From an uncultured bacterium (GTDB lineage: Bacteria > Bdellovibrionota_C > UBA2361 > JANWWW01), in assembly GCA_938038205.1 (NCBI GenBank), contig CALHSA010000032.1:1-49465 (forward strand): a DNA stretch of 49,465 nt, read 5' to 3'. This document shows positions 42,289 to 49,465 of the stretch, in pieces. Every line of letters starts with the position of its first letter. Within the stretch, counting starts at the first letter, position 1. The notes beneath the pieces are model-generated. The model ran no database searches. It was given only the letters and a program-made list of their open reading frames with translations, and had not been told where the DNA came from. Made by a program: the position numbers and the translations under genes.

Positions 42289-42998
42289 TTTTAAGTTTAA
42301 CTTTAATAATCATTACTGTTTTTGGTCTACTTGTTGTAGCCTTTAAAAGAGGTGAGATATTTGATTTAGGTTGGGCATTAGCGATTCTGGTTTCCTACTA
42401 CTCTGCTTTTTTGGCAACTAAATCCAACTACCTTGGCCTTACTTTGATTTTAATACTAGTTTGGGCTGTTAAACTTTTAACAGTTATTTTTTTTAGAATA
42501 TTTCATTTTGAGCAAGATTTTCGGTACAAGGATATTAAAAATCATATACTAGCTGGATTATTTCAGTGGGTATCTGCAGTAATTTTTGCCTTACCTGTTT
42601 TATTAGATACACGTAATCCAGGAGTTTTCAGGGCTGTTTTTTGGATTTCATACACTGTAGCGGCTATAGCCCTTGTTTTAAACTCAATCTCAGATTTCCA
42701 ATTACTTTCTCACCGCTTAAAAGGTAATAAAACCTTTTTAGCCAGTGGGATGTGGAGGTTATGTAGGTACCCGAATTATTTTTTTGAGCTTGTATTTTGG
42801 TTCTCAATAAGTATCTCGTTAGTAAACTCCAACCAAGAGTTTTTCAGTTTGCTTTTACCAATATACCTATACTTAATTCTTAGATATTTCTCTGGTATAG
42901 CTCCACAGGAAAGAAGAAGGTTAGAAAAGTACGGAGAGGAATACAAATTATACTGTAACGAGGTACCTTTATTATTTCCTTTTTTAAGGTTTAAATGA
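42273..42998 (+). CDS. DUF1295 family protein (steroid 5-alpha-reductase-like membrane protein)
   Basis: 241 residues with about six TM helices. The C-terminal half shows the family signature: SDFQLLSHRL, then GMWRLCRYPNYFFELVFWFS (normally GLWxxSRHPNYFGExxxW), and a final ERRRLEKYGEEYKLYCNEVP. This region binds NADPH in the related reductases and methyltransferases. In many bacteria it is clustered with CFA-synthase-like genes, so a role in membrane-lipid or fatty-acid modification is likely; the exact reaction is unknown. It overlaps the next gene by 4 bases. Confidence 0.9.
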   Translation: MFEITILSLTLIIITVFGLLVVAFKRGEIFDLGWALAILVSYYSAFLATKSNYLGLTLILILVWAVKLLTVIFFRIFHFEQDFRYKDIKNHILAGLFQWVSAVIFALPVLLDTRNPGVFRAVFWISYTVAAIALVLNSISDFQLLSHRLKGNKTFLASGMWRLCRYPNYFFELVFWFSISISLVNSNQEFFSLLLPIYLYLILRYFSGIAPQERRRLEKYGEEYKLYCNEVPLLFPFLRFK

Positions 42999-44005
42999 TT
43001 AAATTGGCTCTAAAACTAGCAGAGGAGGGGCACCTCCCTAGTTTTTTTTTAAATTTTGGTGCCTGGACTTTTACTTTATTAAGATCAATCTCTTGCTTAA
43101 AAAATTTCTCATATGAGTATGTACTTAAGTTTTGGAGTGATCTTGCACAAAAACCTTTAGATATCTTTGAGGATGAAGCAAACTTACAACACTATGAATT
43201 TGATTCCAGATTTTTTGATTTAGTCTTAGGTAAATGGAAGAAATATAGCTGCTGTTATTTTAAAACGCCTTATGACGATCTATCCTTAGCTGAGGAGCAA
43301 ATTCTAGACCTATACATTTCACTGGTAGGCGATTTGGGGAACAAAAAGGTTTTAGACCTTGGATGTGGGTGGGGGTCATTAACTGCATACTTACTAAGCA
43401 AGTTTCCTGAAATAGATTTAGTCAGTGTTACTAATTCTTTCTCCCAGAAAGAGTTTATTGAGAGTCGGTACGAAAAGGCAAAGGTAATAAAAACACCTTT
43501 TAGCAAGCTTGAGTTGAAGGATAAATTTGACATCATTTTTGTAATTGAAATGTTGGAACACATACAAAACTGGCCTGAAGCATTTAAAATAATCCGAGGT
43601 TTCTTAAAAGATAACGGAAGATTATTTATCCATTTTTTTGGAAGCAGGTTTAGTCCCTACATTTATGATCAAGCTGGGTCCACAGATTGGATGGCTCAAA
43701 ATTTTTTTTCTGGTGGATTAATGCCATCTCCTTTTTTCTTAAACTTTCAAGAATATTTCAAGGTAGTTAGAGTGGTTGAATTATCAGGCTTACATTACAA
43801 ACATACTGCAGCTAAATGGTTGGATAATTTGGAGAAGAATAAGGAGGTTATTTTAAACCATTTTCAACAGAGAGGGCTCTCTTTAAGAGATTCGGAGATT
43901 ACATTAAATAGGTGGAGGATGTTTTTTATTGGCTGTAAACAATTTTTCGGTTTCTTATCTGGGAGGTTTTTTAAAGTATACCTAGCTCTTCTTGAAGCTA
44001 AATGA
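42995..44005 (+). CDS. CFA-synthase-like SAM-dependent methyltransferase
   Basis: 336 residues. A helical N-terminus (to about 95) is followed by a class I methyltransferase fold: KKVLDLGCGWGSLTAYLLSK (motif I), VSVTNSFSQKEFIE, FDIIFVIEMLEHIQNWPEAF and the C-terminal WMAQNFFSGGLMPSPFFLNF. The TDW-M-A-x-x-FF-x-GG-x-MPS segment is typical of a subgroup of the cyclopropane-fatty-acid synthase superfamily that travels with DUF1295 and flavin oxidase genes. In alphaproteobacteria related enzymes methylate desaturated fatty acids on the way to furan fatty acids. It overlaps both neighbours by 4 bases. Confidence 0.85.
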   Translation: MIKLALKLAEEGHLPSFFLNFGAWTFTLLRSISCLKNFSYEYVLKFWSDLAQKPLDIFEDEANLQHYEFDSRFFDLVLGKWKKYSCCYFKTPYDDLSLAEEQILDLYISLVGDLGNKKVLDLGCGWGSLTAYLLSKFPEIDLVSVTNSFSQKEFIESRYEKAKVIKTPFSKLELKDKFDIIFVIEMLEHIQNWPEAFKIIRGFLKDNGRLFIHFFGSRFSPYIYDQAGSTDWMAQNFFSGGLMPSPFFLNFQEYFKVVRVVELSGLHYKHTAAKWLDNLEKNKEVILNHFQQRGLSLRDSEITLNRWRMFFIGCKQFFGFLSGRFFKVYLALLEAK

Positions 44006-45162
44006 GAGTTGGCATTATTGGTTCTGGTGCGGCTGGGTTATACTGCGCGTATCTTTTAAACAAACAGGGTGTACCATGCACATTAATTGAAAAGCAAAAC
44101 AGAGTTGGGGGAAATATTTACCCGATAAGAGTGGGTAATAGTTGGATAGATTTGGGATTTCAGGTCTTTAATAAAGATTTTTACCCCCTTGTGCTTAAAC
44201 TATTTAATGAGCTGGGGTTAGATTTTCAAAAAACGGATATGAGTTTTGGTTTTGATATTAGGAAAAACGGAGAAAGGTTTTGTTGGGGTTCCAGTTATAA
44301 TCATTTTTTTCAAGCACTAAAAAAGAATGGAGCTCGAAGATCACTTACTTTTTACCTGGAGTTAATATTTTTTTTGATTAAATCAAAGTTTACTGAGGAT
44401 ACACCAAGGATTTCAGGAAGAGTCTTTGATTATTTTATATCCCCGCTTGCAAAAACACTCTGGTCGTTACAAAACTCGAATATCGGGGACACAGAGCTTG
44501 ATTTTGTTTTTTCTTTCCTTCGAAACCATAAAATGTTGAATTTGATAGAGGGTGCAGATTGGTATACCTTAAGCGGCTCCTCTAAAGTTTATTTAGATAG
44601 GTTATTAAAAACGCTTGCAAAAACTGAGGTTGTTTTAGAATGTGAAGTTAAAAAAATTAGGGTAACCGAGAGAGGTATAAAAATATACTCGAATCAACAC
44701 GAGTTTGAGTTTGACAGAGTTATTATGTGTCTTGATGCAGATATTCTTTTTGAGATTTTAAAAGAATCTGGTATTTTTAAGGAGCTTCCGAAAAAACCCA
44801 CATATTCTGATACAAGCTTAGTAGTTCATACCTCTTCTGAGTTTTTACCTCCGATCTCAGGCGCTTGGAATATGATTATACAAGAGAATTGTAGTTATAT
44901 AACATATGATTTAAAGAAGCTGCAGGGATTTGATTTGCTTGTTACACTAAACTATCCTGATAAGATTCATTCAGAGGCATTTAGATGTAATCTTCGCCAT
45001 CCAATTATAAATCAGGACTTATTTTTATGGAGAGACTTTCTAGATGCTAATCAAGGGGTTAATAATCTTTTTTATGCTGGTGCGTATTTTGGTAACTGTT
45101 TTCATGAGGATGCGTTTAGATCAGCATTAAAGGTTGTAAATAGACTAATGTGCTCAGTGTAG
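44002..45162 (+). CDS. FAD-dependent amine oxidase-type protein (candidate fatty-acid desaturase)
   Basis: 386 residues. The N-terminal Rossmann motif is VGIIGSGAAGLYCAYLLNKQ, then IEKQNRVGGNIYPIRVG (RxGG motif) and SWIDLGFQVFNKDFYPLVLK, which matches the family segment DxGFxVFNxxxYPNL. The C-terminus has LFYAGAYFGNCFHEDAFRSA, where related proteins read CGAWxGYGFHEDGLxSA. This subfamily sits beside DUF1365 and CFA-synthase genes in many proteobacteria. A relative in Rhodobacter is reported to desaturate methylated acyl chains during furan fatty acid formation; that link is by analogy. It overlaps the next gene by 13 bases. Confidence 0.88.
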   Translation: MRVGIIGSGAAGLYCAYLLNKQGVPCTLIEKQNRVGGNIYPIRVGNSWIDLGFQVFNKDFYPLVLKLFNELGLDFQKTDMSFGFDIRKNGERFCWGSSYNHFFQALKKNGARRSLTFYLELIFFLIKSKFTEDTPRISGRVFDYFISPLAKTLWSLQNSNIGDTELDFVFSFLRNHKMLNLIEGADWYTLSGSSKVYLDRLLKTLAKTEVVLECEVKKIRVTERGIKIYSNQHEFEFDRVIMCLDADILFEILKESGIFKELPKKPTYSDTSLVVHTSSEFLPPISGAWNMIIQENCSYITYDLKKLQGFDLLVTLNYPDKIHSEAFRCNLRHPIINQDLFLWRDFLDANQGVNNLFYAGAYFGNCFHEDAFRSALKVVNRLMCSV

Positions 45163-47087
45163 ATTCTGTTTGGCTTGTTAAAGGAGTAACAACTCATGCT
45201 AGGTTCAAGCCAAAAGAGAACAAGTTTTGTTATCGTCATGATGGGCTTCTTTTCAACATACTCTCGGACAAGAATTGGTCACTTTTGAATAAAATCTCTA
45301 ATTTATTGCCAATAAAGATAAAGAACTCAGATTATCTTTTTGGAAAAAATGAAGAGATCATACACCAGCTTCGAAGATTTCTAACTCAAGCTAATTACGA
45401 TTCTGATTTTACAACTTGTTTCTTGTTTACAGTTCCAAGGTTCTTTAATTTTGCGTTTAACCCTGTTAATTTTTACTGGGGTTTTAATGATAAAAAGCTT
45501 GTTTTTTTTATTGCAGAAGTTAATAACACGTATGAAGAAAGGTATGTGTATTTTAGTAGTGAGGCTAGATATTTTACCTGGGTAAAAAGTTTTTTTGTAA
45601 GTCCATTTTTTCCTGCAAAAGGGGAGTATAAAGTTTTCCAAAAAATAGACTCAAACTTTGTTTATGTAGCTTTTAACTACTATTTTGAGCAGAGCAGGGT
45701 TTTTTTTGCAGATTTTAAAGGTTATTTAGAGGAATTAAAATCGCCTTTAAAAGTAGGAGTTTTTATAGCCAAAAATCCGCTCTCCTTTGGGTTTACTCTT
45801 TTAAAGATATATCTTCAAGGGTTAAAATTGTGGAGCTTGAAAATGTTAAAAGTGCAGCCGAAACCTCAACCGAGGGGAATTGTTTATTCAAGGCCGTATG
45901 CTTGGTTAGATGGTTGGTGTTTTAATAGAGCTCTTGAGGCGTTAAACAAAGCTAAGAAGGGGATCCTAAAGATGCGTGTGGCGAATGAAGTGTACACTTT
46001 CGGTAACAAAGAGGAAGGGTATGAAGCTGAGTTGAATGTTAACGATTACAGTTTTTTTAGAAAACTAGTTTTTGGTGGCAGTGTTGGATTTGGTGATAGC
46101 TACGTCGATGGATTCTGGAGTTCAGATGACCCGGCTAAGGTAGTTGCTTTCCTGCTGAACAACTGGGATTTTTTTGGATCTCACGGAGGTTATTTTTTTA
46201 GGCTAGTAAATTTTCTCTTACATCTAAAAAATTCAAACTTTATAACGGTATCCAAAAAAAACATCTCTTTCCATTACGACAAACCGGTTGAGTTCTTTAG
46301 TTTATTTTTAGATCCAACATTAACCTACTCTTGTGCTTTTTTCGAGAACACTCATGATTTAGAGCAGGCCCAGTTAAAAAAAATTGATTCAATCATAGAG
46401 GAGATAGAGTTAAAAAGCTCTGATGTTATACTTGAGATTGGAAGTGGGTTTGGCTCTTTTGCTTTAAGAGCTGTTAAGAAAACTGGATGTAAGGTTGTTA
46501 CTATTACTCTTTCAAAGGTTCAGTATGAGTACTTACAGAGGGTAATAAACGAACAGGGTTTAAATGATTATGTGACAGTTCTTTTAACCGATTACAGAAA
46601 TATCGAGGGAAGGTTTGACAAGGTTGTTTCAGTTGAAATGATAGAGGCAGTTGGTGATATGTTTTTATCAACTTACTTTAAAAAAATTGATTCGGTATTG
46701 AAGCCAGGTGGTGTAGTTTCTATCCAGGCTATTGTGTATCCAGATTATGATTATAAAAGTTACTTAAAAAGGGCAGATTGGATTCAGCTTAGAGTTTTTC
46801 CTGGGTCTTTCTTACCAAGTCTTTTAGCAATTCATAAAGCTATTGAGGGAACGAGGCTTTGTTTAGATTTTTGTTACAATAGAGCACAAGATTATGCGAA
46901 AACTTTGAGACTCTGGAGAAGTAATTTATATGAGAACAGAGAACAAGTTTTACAGTTTTTTACAGAGAGGGAGTTTCGGTGTTGGGAGTTCTATCTAGCC
47001 TCCTGTGAGGCTGAGTTTGCAACATCTTGGTTAAGGCTTTTACGTATGAGGTTTAGTAGACCAAATGAGCGAGTTTTTAAGATGTAA
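45150..47087 (+). CDS. DUF1365 domain fused to cyclopropane-fatty-acyl-phospholipid synthase
   Basis: 645 residues, two families in one chain. Residues 1 to about 235 are DUF1365: LVKGVTTHARFKPKENKFCY (VxHxRxxPxxHxFxY), FTVPRFFNFAFNPVNFYWGF (PRxxGYxFNPVSFYxC) and EVNNTYEERYVY (EVxNTxGExH). Residues about 255-645 are a CFA synthase: GSVGFGDSYVDGFWSSDD, DVILEIGSGFGSFALRA (SAM loop), SVEMIEAVGDMF (conserved Glu), VFPGSFLPSLLAIHK and NRAQDYAKTLRLWRSNL (conserved Tyr). The His of the E. coli enzyme's LHTIG segment is replaced (IQAIV). The two domains are normally encoded by adjacent genes. Start is GTG at 45150. It overlaps pgeF by 11 bases. Confidence 0.92.
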   Translation: MLSVDSVWLVKGVTTHARFKPKENKFCYRHDGLLFNILSDKNWSLLNKISNLLPIKIKNSDYLFGKNEEIIHQLRRFLTQANYDSDFTTCFLFTVPRFFNFAFNPVNFYWGFNDKKLVFFIAEVNNTYEERYVYFSSEARYFTWVKSFFVSPFFPAKGEYKVFQKIDSNFVYVAFNYYFEQSRVFFADFKGYLEELKSPLKVGVFIAKNPLSFGFTLLKIYLQGLKLWSLKMLKVQPKPQPRGIVYSRPYAWLDGWCFNRALEALNKAKKGILKMRVANEVYTFGNKEEGYEAELNVNDYSFFRKLVFGGSVGFGDSYVDGFWSSDDPAKVVAFLLNNWDFFGSHGGYFFRLVNFLLHLKNSNFITVSKKNISFHYDKPVEFFSLFLDPTLTYSCAFFENTHDLEQAQLKKIDSIIEEIELKSSDVILEIGSGFGSFALRAVKKTGCKVVTITLSKVQYEYLQRVINEQGLNDYVTVLLTDYRNIEGRFDKVVSVEMIEAVGDMFLSTYFKKIDSVLKPGGVVSIQAIVYPDYDYKSYLKRADWIQLRVFPGSFLPSLLAIHKAIEGTRLCLDFCYNRAQDYAKTLRLWRSNLYENREQVLQFFTEREFRCWEFYLASCEAEFATSWLRLLRMRFSRPNERVFKM

Positions 47088-47655
47088 TCTCCAAAGTGGT
47101 TAGATTATTGATTTTTGTTTTCTCCCTTCTAAATGAGTGCCAAGCATGGTTGCAAATTGTGCAAATACTTATTTCCAAGGTTGGAATTTTGAGTTGTGAA
47201 AGCGCAGTTCTCTGAAGATTAAAAAAAATCTTTCCCTCCTTTTGGCTAAAAAACTTGGATTCAAAATTTTCTAGGAAATCCTCTTGAACTTCATAACAGC
47301 AAACTCTTGCAGACGGTCCTATTACAGCAAATTGGGGTTTTTTTAATAGACGCAAGGCTTCAAGAATGATCCCAGATTTTAATCCTCTCCAACCAACATG
47401 TAATAGACAAGCTTGAAAATTGTCAAAAATTGCTATGGGCATGCAATCTGCGCTCCAAACCCCTGCTTTAAGAATAGAAGCACCAATTAAGAATCCATCT
47501 CCCTCCGTTTCATTAGGTCCAGTAGCAATGTAATTTGAGTGTTTTTGATTTAAAGTGTAAACAGTTGAATTAGTAGCTTTTTTGTTAAAAAATTTAAGGG
47601 CAAAATTTTTAACAAAAACCTCAAAACCGTGGTCAGTCCGTTTAAAACTAAACAA
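47077..47655 (-). CDS. pgeF: PgeF/YfiH family protein (peptidoglycan editing / purine nucleoside phosphorylase)
   Basis: 192 residues, against about 240 usual; the N-terminus is short. Zinc-site segments are present: LNQKHSNYIATG (QvH), GVWSADCMPIAIFD (ADCxP) and ACLLHVGWRGLKSGII (HxGWRG), then AVIGPSARVCCYEVQEDF (GPxIxxCxYEV) and ICTICNHAWHSFRREKT (CT...FSxRR). Members act on purine nucleosides and remove wrong amino acids from peptidoglycan precursors. Its start overlaps the miaB stop by 8 bases, so the two are translationally coupled. It is cytoplasmic. Confidence 0.92.
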   Translation of the reverse strand: MFSFKRTDHGFEVFVKNFALKFFNKKATNSTVYTLNQKHSNYIATGPNETEGDGFLIGASILKAGVWSADCMPIAIFDNFQACLLHVGWRGLKSGIILEALRLLKKPQFAVIGPSARVCCYEVQEDFLENFESKFFSQKEGKIFFNLQRTALSQLKIPTLEISICTICNHAWHSFRREKTKINNLTTLEITS

Positions 47656-48952
47656 TCTCGCCTCTAAGGGTATTTGAGTTGATCTCAGTTATTTTTACAT
47701 TAACAAAACCATCAATATCAGGTTTTCTGTTTACTACAACATAGACGTTATGCTCTGATCGTCCTTGTAAATCTAAATCAGGTGTTTTGGCTGCAGGCCC
47801 CTCAATAAGCACCTCAACAGTTTTTCCAAGAAATCTTTGTAATCTTTTTCTTGTTAATTCTTTTTGAAGCTCTTGAAGTTCTTGAAGTCTTTGAAGAGCA
47901 ATGTTTTTTGGTACTTGGTTTGGCATTCCTGCAGCTTTAGTTCCAGGTCTTGGTGAAAAAACAAAGGAGAAGCTACTATCAAACTCAACCTGTTTCATTA
48001 CATTTAAAGTTTGGTTGAAATCCTCATCTGTTTCCCCAGGGAAACCTACTATTATATCCGTAGAGATAGAAAGGTCTGGTATCTTTTCTTTTGCCTCGGC
48101 CACAATATCAAGGTATCTCCAGATTTTATAGTTTCTGTTCATAAGTTTTAGAATTCTATCACTTCCAGACTGAAGAGGAAGATGCATGTGCTTACCAAGC
48201 TGAGGGTGTTCAGCTATAAAATCTAACAACTCGGAGCTCATTTCTTGGGGATGAGGGCTTGTAAACCTAACCCGCACTCTTGGATCAAGTTTAATAACCT
48301 CTTGAAGCAGGTGAACAAATCTTTTTTTTGGTTTTAAGTCTTTGCCCCAACTGTTTACTGTTTGACCAAGTAGGGTTATCTCTTTTACCCCCTGAAGTAA
48401 AAGAATTTTGCACTCCCTAAGGATTTCCTCAAGGGGTCTTGATACTTCAGGTCCTCTTGTTTTAGGAACTATGCAAAATGAGCAGTTTTTATCACAACCT
48501 CGGGAAATGCTTACAAAAGCAGTTACGCTTGAGTTGTTATATCCAAGTGGTAAACTTTCCCATTCATCCCGATAGTCAACTGCAACCTGTTTTCCTCTTC
48601 CTTGTTCTACGTTTTTAATAAGAGAGGGGATAAGGCTAAGGTTATGAGTTCCTACAACAAAATCAACAAGCTCTGCTTTTTGAATTATTCTTTCACCCTC
48701 TTGTTGAGCAACACATCCTCCAACACCAATCTTAAGATTAGGTTTTTGAGATTTTAGTTTACTTAAAGCACCAATAGCTGAGTAAAGTTTCTGCTCAGCT
48801 TTATCTCTAACTGAGCAAGTGTTTATAAAAACCAAATCAGCCTCCTCTAGGTTTGAGGTCTCTTCATACTCATTGGATAAAATCTTCAAAACTTTTTTTG
48901 TGTCATACTCATTCATCTGACACCCAAAAGTTTTTACAAAAACTTTTCTCAC
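47648..48952 (-). CDS. miaB: tRNA-2-methylthio-N6-dimethylallyladenosine synthase MiaB
   Basis: A radical-SAM enzyme that adds a methylthio group to i6A37 in tRNAs reading UNN codons. The N-terminal MTTase domain binds one cluster (FVKTFGCQMNEYD, INTCSVRDKAEQKLYSAIG, GGCVAQQEG). The radical-SAM motif is SRGCDKNCSFCIVPKTRG. MHLPLQSGSDRILKLMNRNY and IVGFPGETDEDF follow. The C-terminal TRAM domain (about 370-434) contains FLGKTVEVLIEG and NVKITEINSNTLRGEI. 434 residues is normal. Start is GTG 48952; a TATAAC box on this strand ends 8 bases before it. Confidence 0.97.
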   Translation of the reverse strand: MRKVFVKTFGCQMNEYDTKKVLKILSNEYEETSNLEEADLVFINTCSVRDKAEQKLYSAIGALSKLKSQKPNLKIGVGGCVAQQEGERIIQKAELVDFVVGTHNLSLIPSLIKNVEQGRGKQVAVDYRDEWESLPLGYNNSSVTAFVSISRGCDKNCSFCIVPKTRGPEVSRPLEEILRECKILLLQGVKEITLLGQTVNSWGKDLKPKKRFVHLLQEVIKLDPRVRVRFTSPHPQEMSSELLDFIAEHPQLGKHMHLPLQSGSDRILKLMNRNYKIWRYLDIVAEAKEKIPDLSISTDIIVGFPGETDEDFNQTLNVMKQVEFDSSFSFVFSPRPGTKAAGMPNQVPKNIALQRLQELQELQKELTRKRLQRFLGKTVEVLIEGPAAKTPDLDLQGRSEHNVYVVVNRKPDIDGFVNVKITEINSNTLRGEIV

Positions 48953-49042
48953 AAAAGTATGTTATACAACTTACAAGAATCAATAAAGATTTTTAATGTT
49001 CTATTTAACACAAAAATAATTTCACGCATAACAAATTAAGTT

Positions 49043-49324
49043 ATGAAAAGAGGAGAGAACACAGAGAATGAAGTAACAAATCACGAGTTATCAGAGTTAA
49101 TGAGGGCTATAATTTTAAGGGCTATTGAGGATTTAAGGCAGGGAGGTGAGATTGCTGAGGATGCCCGGAGGTTTTTTATGGATTACAATCTTGATGATGA
49201 TCATCCTTTTAGTTTTCGCTCGATTTGTAACTATTTAGGTCTTAATGCAGAATTAACCAGGGATAAAATTTTTGAGACTTTGGAAAATAACTATAGAATA
49301 AGCACTCGTAGAAGGCATATTTAA
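49043..49324 (+). CDS. Small conserved-type protein of unknown function
   Basis: 93 residues, acidic N-terminus, no signal peptide. The core EIAEDARRFFMDYNLDDDHP followed by FSFRSICNYLGLNAELTRDK resembles a small bacterial protein family I have seen as hypothetical, with a pattern of A-x-x-W/F-F ... PFSFxxxCxxLGLxPxxLR. It looks like a short helical, possibly HTH-like DNA-binding fold. The C-terminus is basic (RISTRRRHI). It is divergent from miaB by 90 bases and overlaps the partial gene at 49321 by 4 bases. Confidence 0.7.
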   Translation: MKRGENTENEVTNHELSELMRAIILRAIEDLRQGGEIAEDARRFFMDYNLDDDHPFSFRSICNYLGLNAELTRDKIFETLENNYRISTRRRHI

Positions 49325-49465
49325 ATTATTAACCAGGGTTTAGGCTCTGGGGCACCGAAATTAGGATCTAGGTAAGCTAAAAACCTAGATTTTTTAAGCT
49401 CTTCAGGATCGTACAGGCTAGCTATATATGCACTATCAACTGCTGATTTAATTATCCCAACCATA
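49321..49465 (-). CDS. Partial or very small protein, C-terminal part only
   Basis: A minus-strand frame enters from the right window edge and stops at TAA 49321-49323. The visible residues include YDPEELKKSRFLAYLDPNFG and end APEPKPWLII. An ATG at 49462-49464 could be a start giving 47 residues, or an internal Met of a longer protein; the window edge prevents a decision. The text is protein-like rather than random, and the 4-base overlap with the neighbouring gene is the local rule. No family recognised. Confidence 0.5.
   Translation of the reverse strand, partial: MVGIIKSAVDSAYIASLYDPEELKKSRFLAYLDPNFGAPEPKPWLII

Noticed and set aside
43270-43563. 97-codon minus-strand frame inside the methyltransferase gene
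   Set aside because: Antisense to a clear methyltransferase motif region; shadow frame with no protein-like features.
1-49465. CRISPR arrays, insertion sequences, integrases or prophage genes
   Set aside because: No regularly spaced repeats, terminal inverted repeats or transposase/integrase motifs were found on either strand.

Overview
The window comes from the chromosome of a low-GC Gram-negative bacterium. Outer-membrane genes (an Omp85 barrel with its TamB-type partner, a probable outer-membrane porin-like protein, heptose kinase for LPS), a flagellar chaperone (FliS) behind a sigma-28-type promoter, a type IV pseudopilin, a sigma-54-type regulator and a menaquinone operon all point to a flagellated diderm, probably in or near the Proteobacteria / Bdellovibrionota-like groups. 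I cannot place it further. The three tRNA genes do not encode CCA. No transposon, integrase, prophage or CRISPR array was seen; this looks like a compact chromosome backbone rather than an island.

Layout. 1-3053: a partial YfiR-like protein divergent from a hybrid sensor kinase, then an outer-membrane protein. 3093-8126: a double-length UvrA with four ABC modules. 8104-9706: a small unknown, an AI-2E-family permease and an unknown. 9707-10956: a 1.25 kb AT-rich stretch with no gene. 10957-14688: a minus-strand operon of a GT83-type lipid-linked sugar transferase, UppP and an NtrC-type regulator. 14858-17322: tRNA-Glu, QueG, RpiA, superoxide dismutase. 17386-21256: a small unknown plus MscS-like channel, a pseudopilin and two unknown membrane proteins. 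21284-23890: two tRNAs, a secreted unknown, and L15-SecY standing apart from the usual ribosomal operon. 23891-24772: a second gene-free stretch. 24773-29707: menA-menE-menB-menF-menD. 29670-35695: two flippase-like membrane proteins, a SNF2 helicase, FliS and heptose kinase. 35718-41796: an HU/IHF protein, a giant protein joining TamB and TamA in one chain, and a CorC-like CBS protein. 41755-47087: a lipid-modification cluster (DUF2878, DUF1295, CFA-synthase-like methyltransferase, flavin oxidase/desaturase, DUF1365 fused to CFA synthase). 47077-49465: PgeF, MiaB, a small unknown and a partial gene.

Two genome-style features run through the whole window. Divergent genes sit 20-90 bp apart, and their predicted -10 boxes lie only 6-11 bases before the start codon, so many first genes are probably translated from leaderless or near-leaderless mRNAs. 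Convergent genes almost always overlap at their 3' ends (eight of ten pairs). The two gene-free stretches stand out sharply against this compaction.

The strongest candidate for something undescribed is the 1661-residue TamB-TamA fusion at 36004-40989. It would span inner membrane, periplasm and outer membrane as a single polypeptide. Second are the leaderless, interleaved bidirectional promoters. Third are the shortened menaquinone enzymes with changed active-site motifs and the DUF1365-CFAS fusion.
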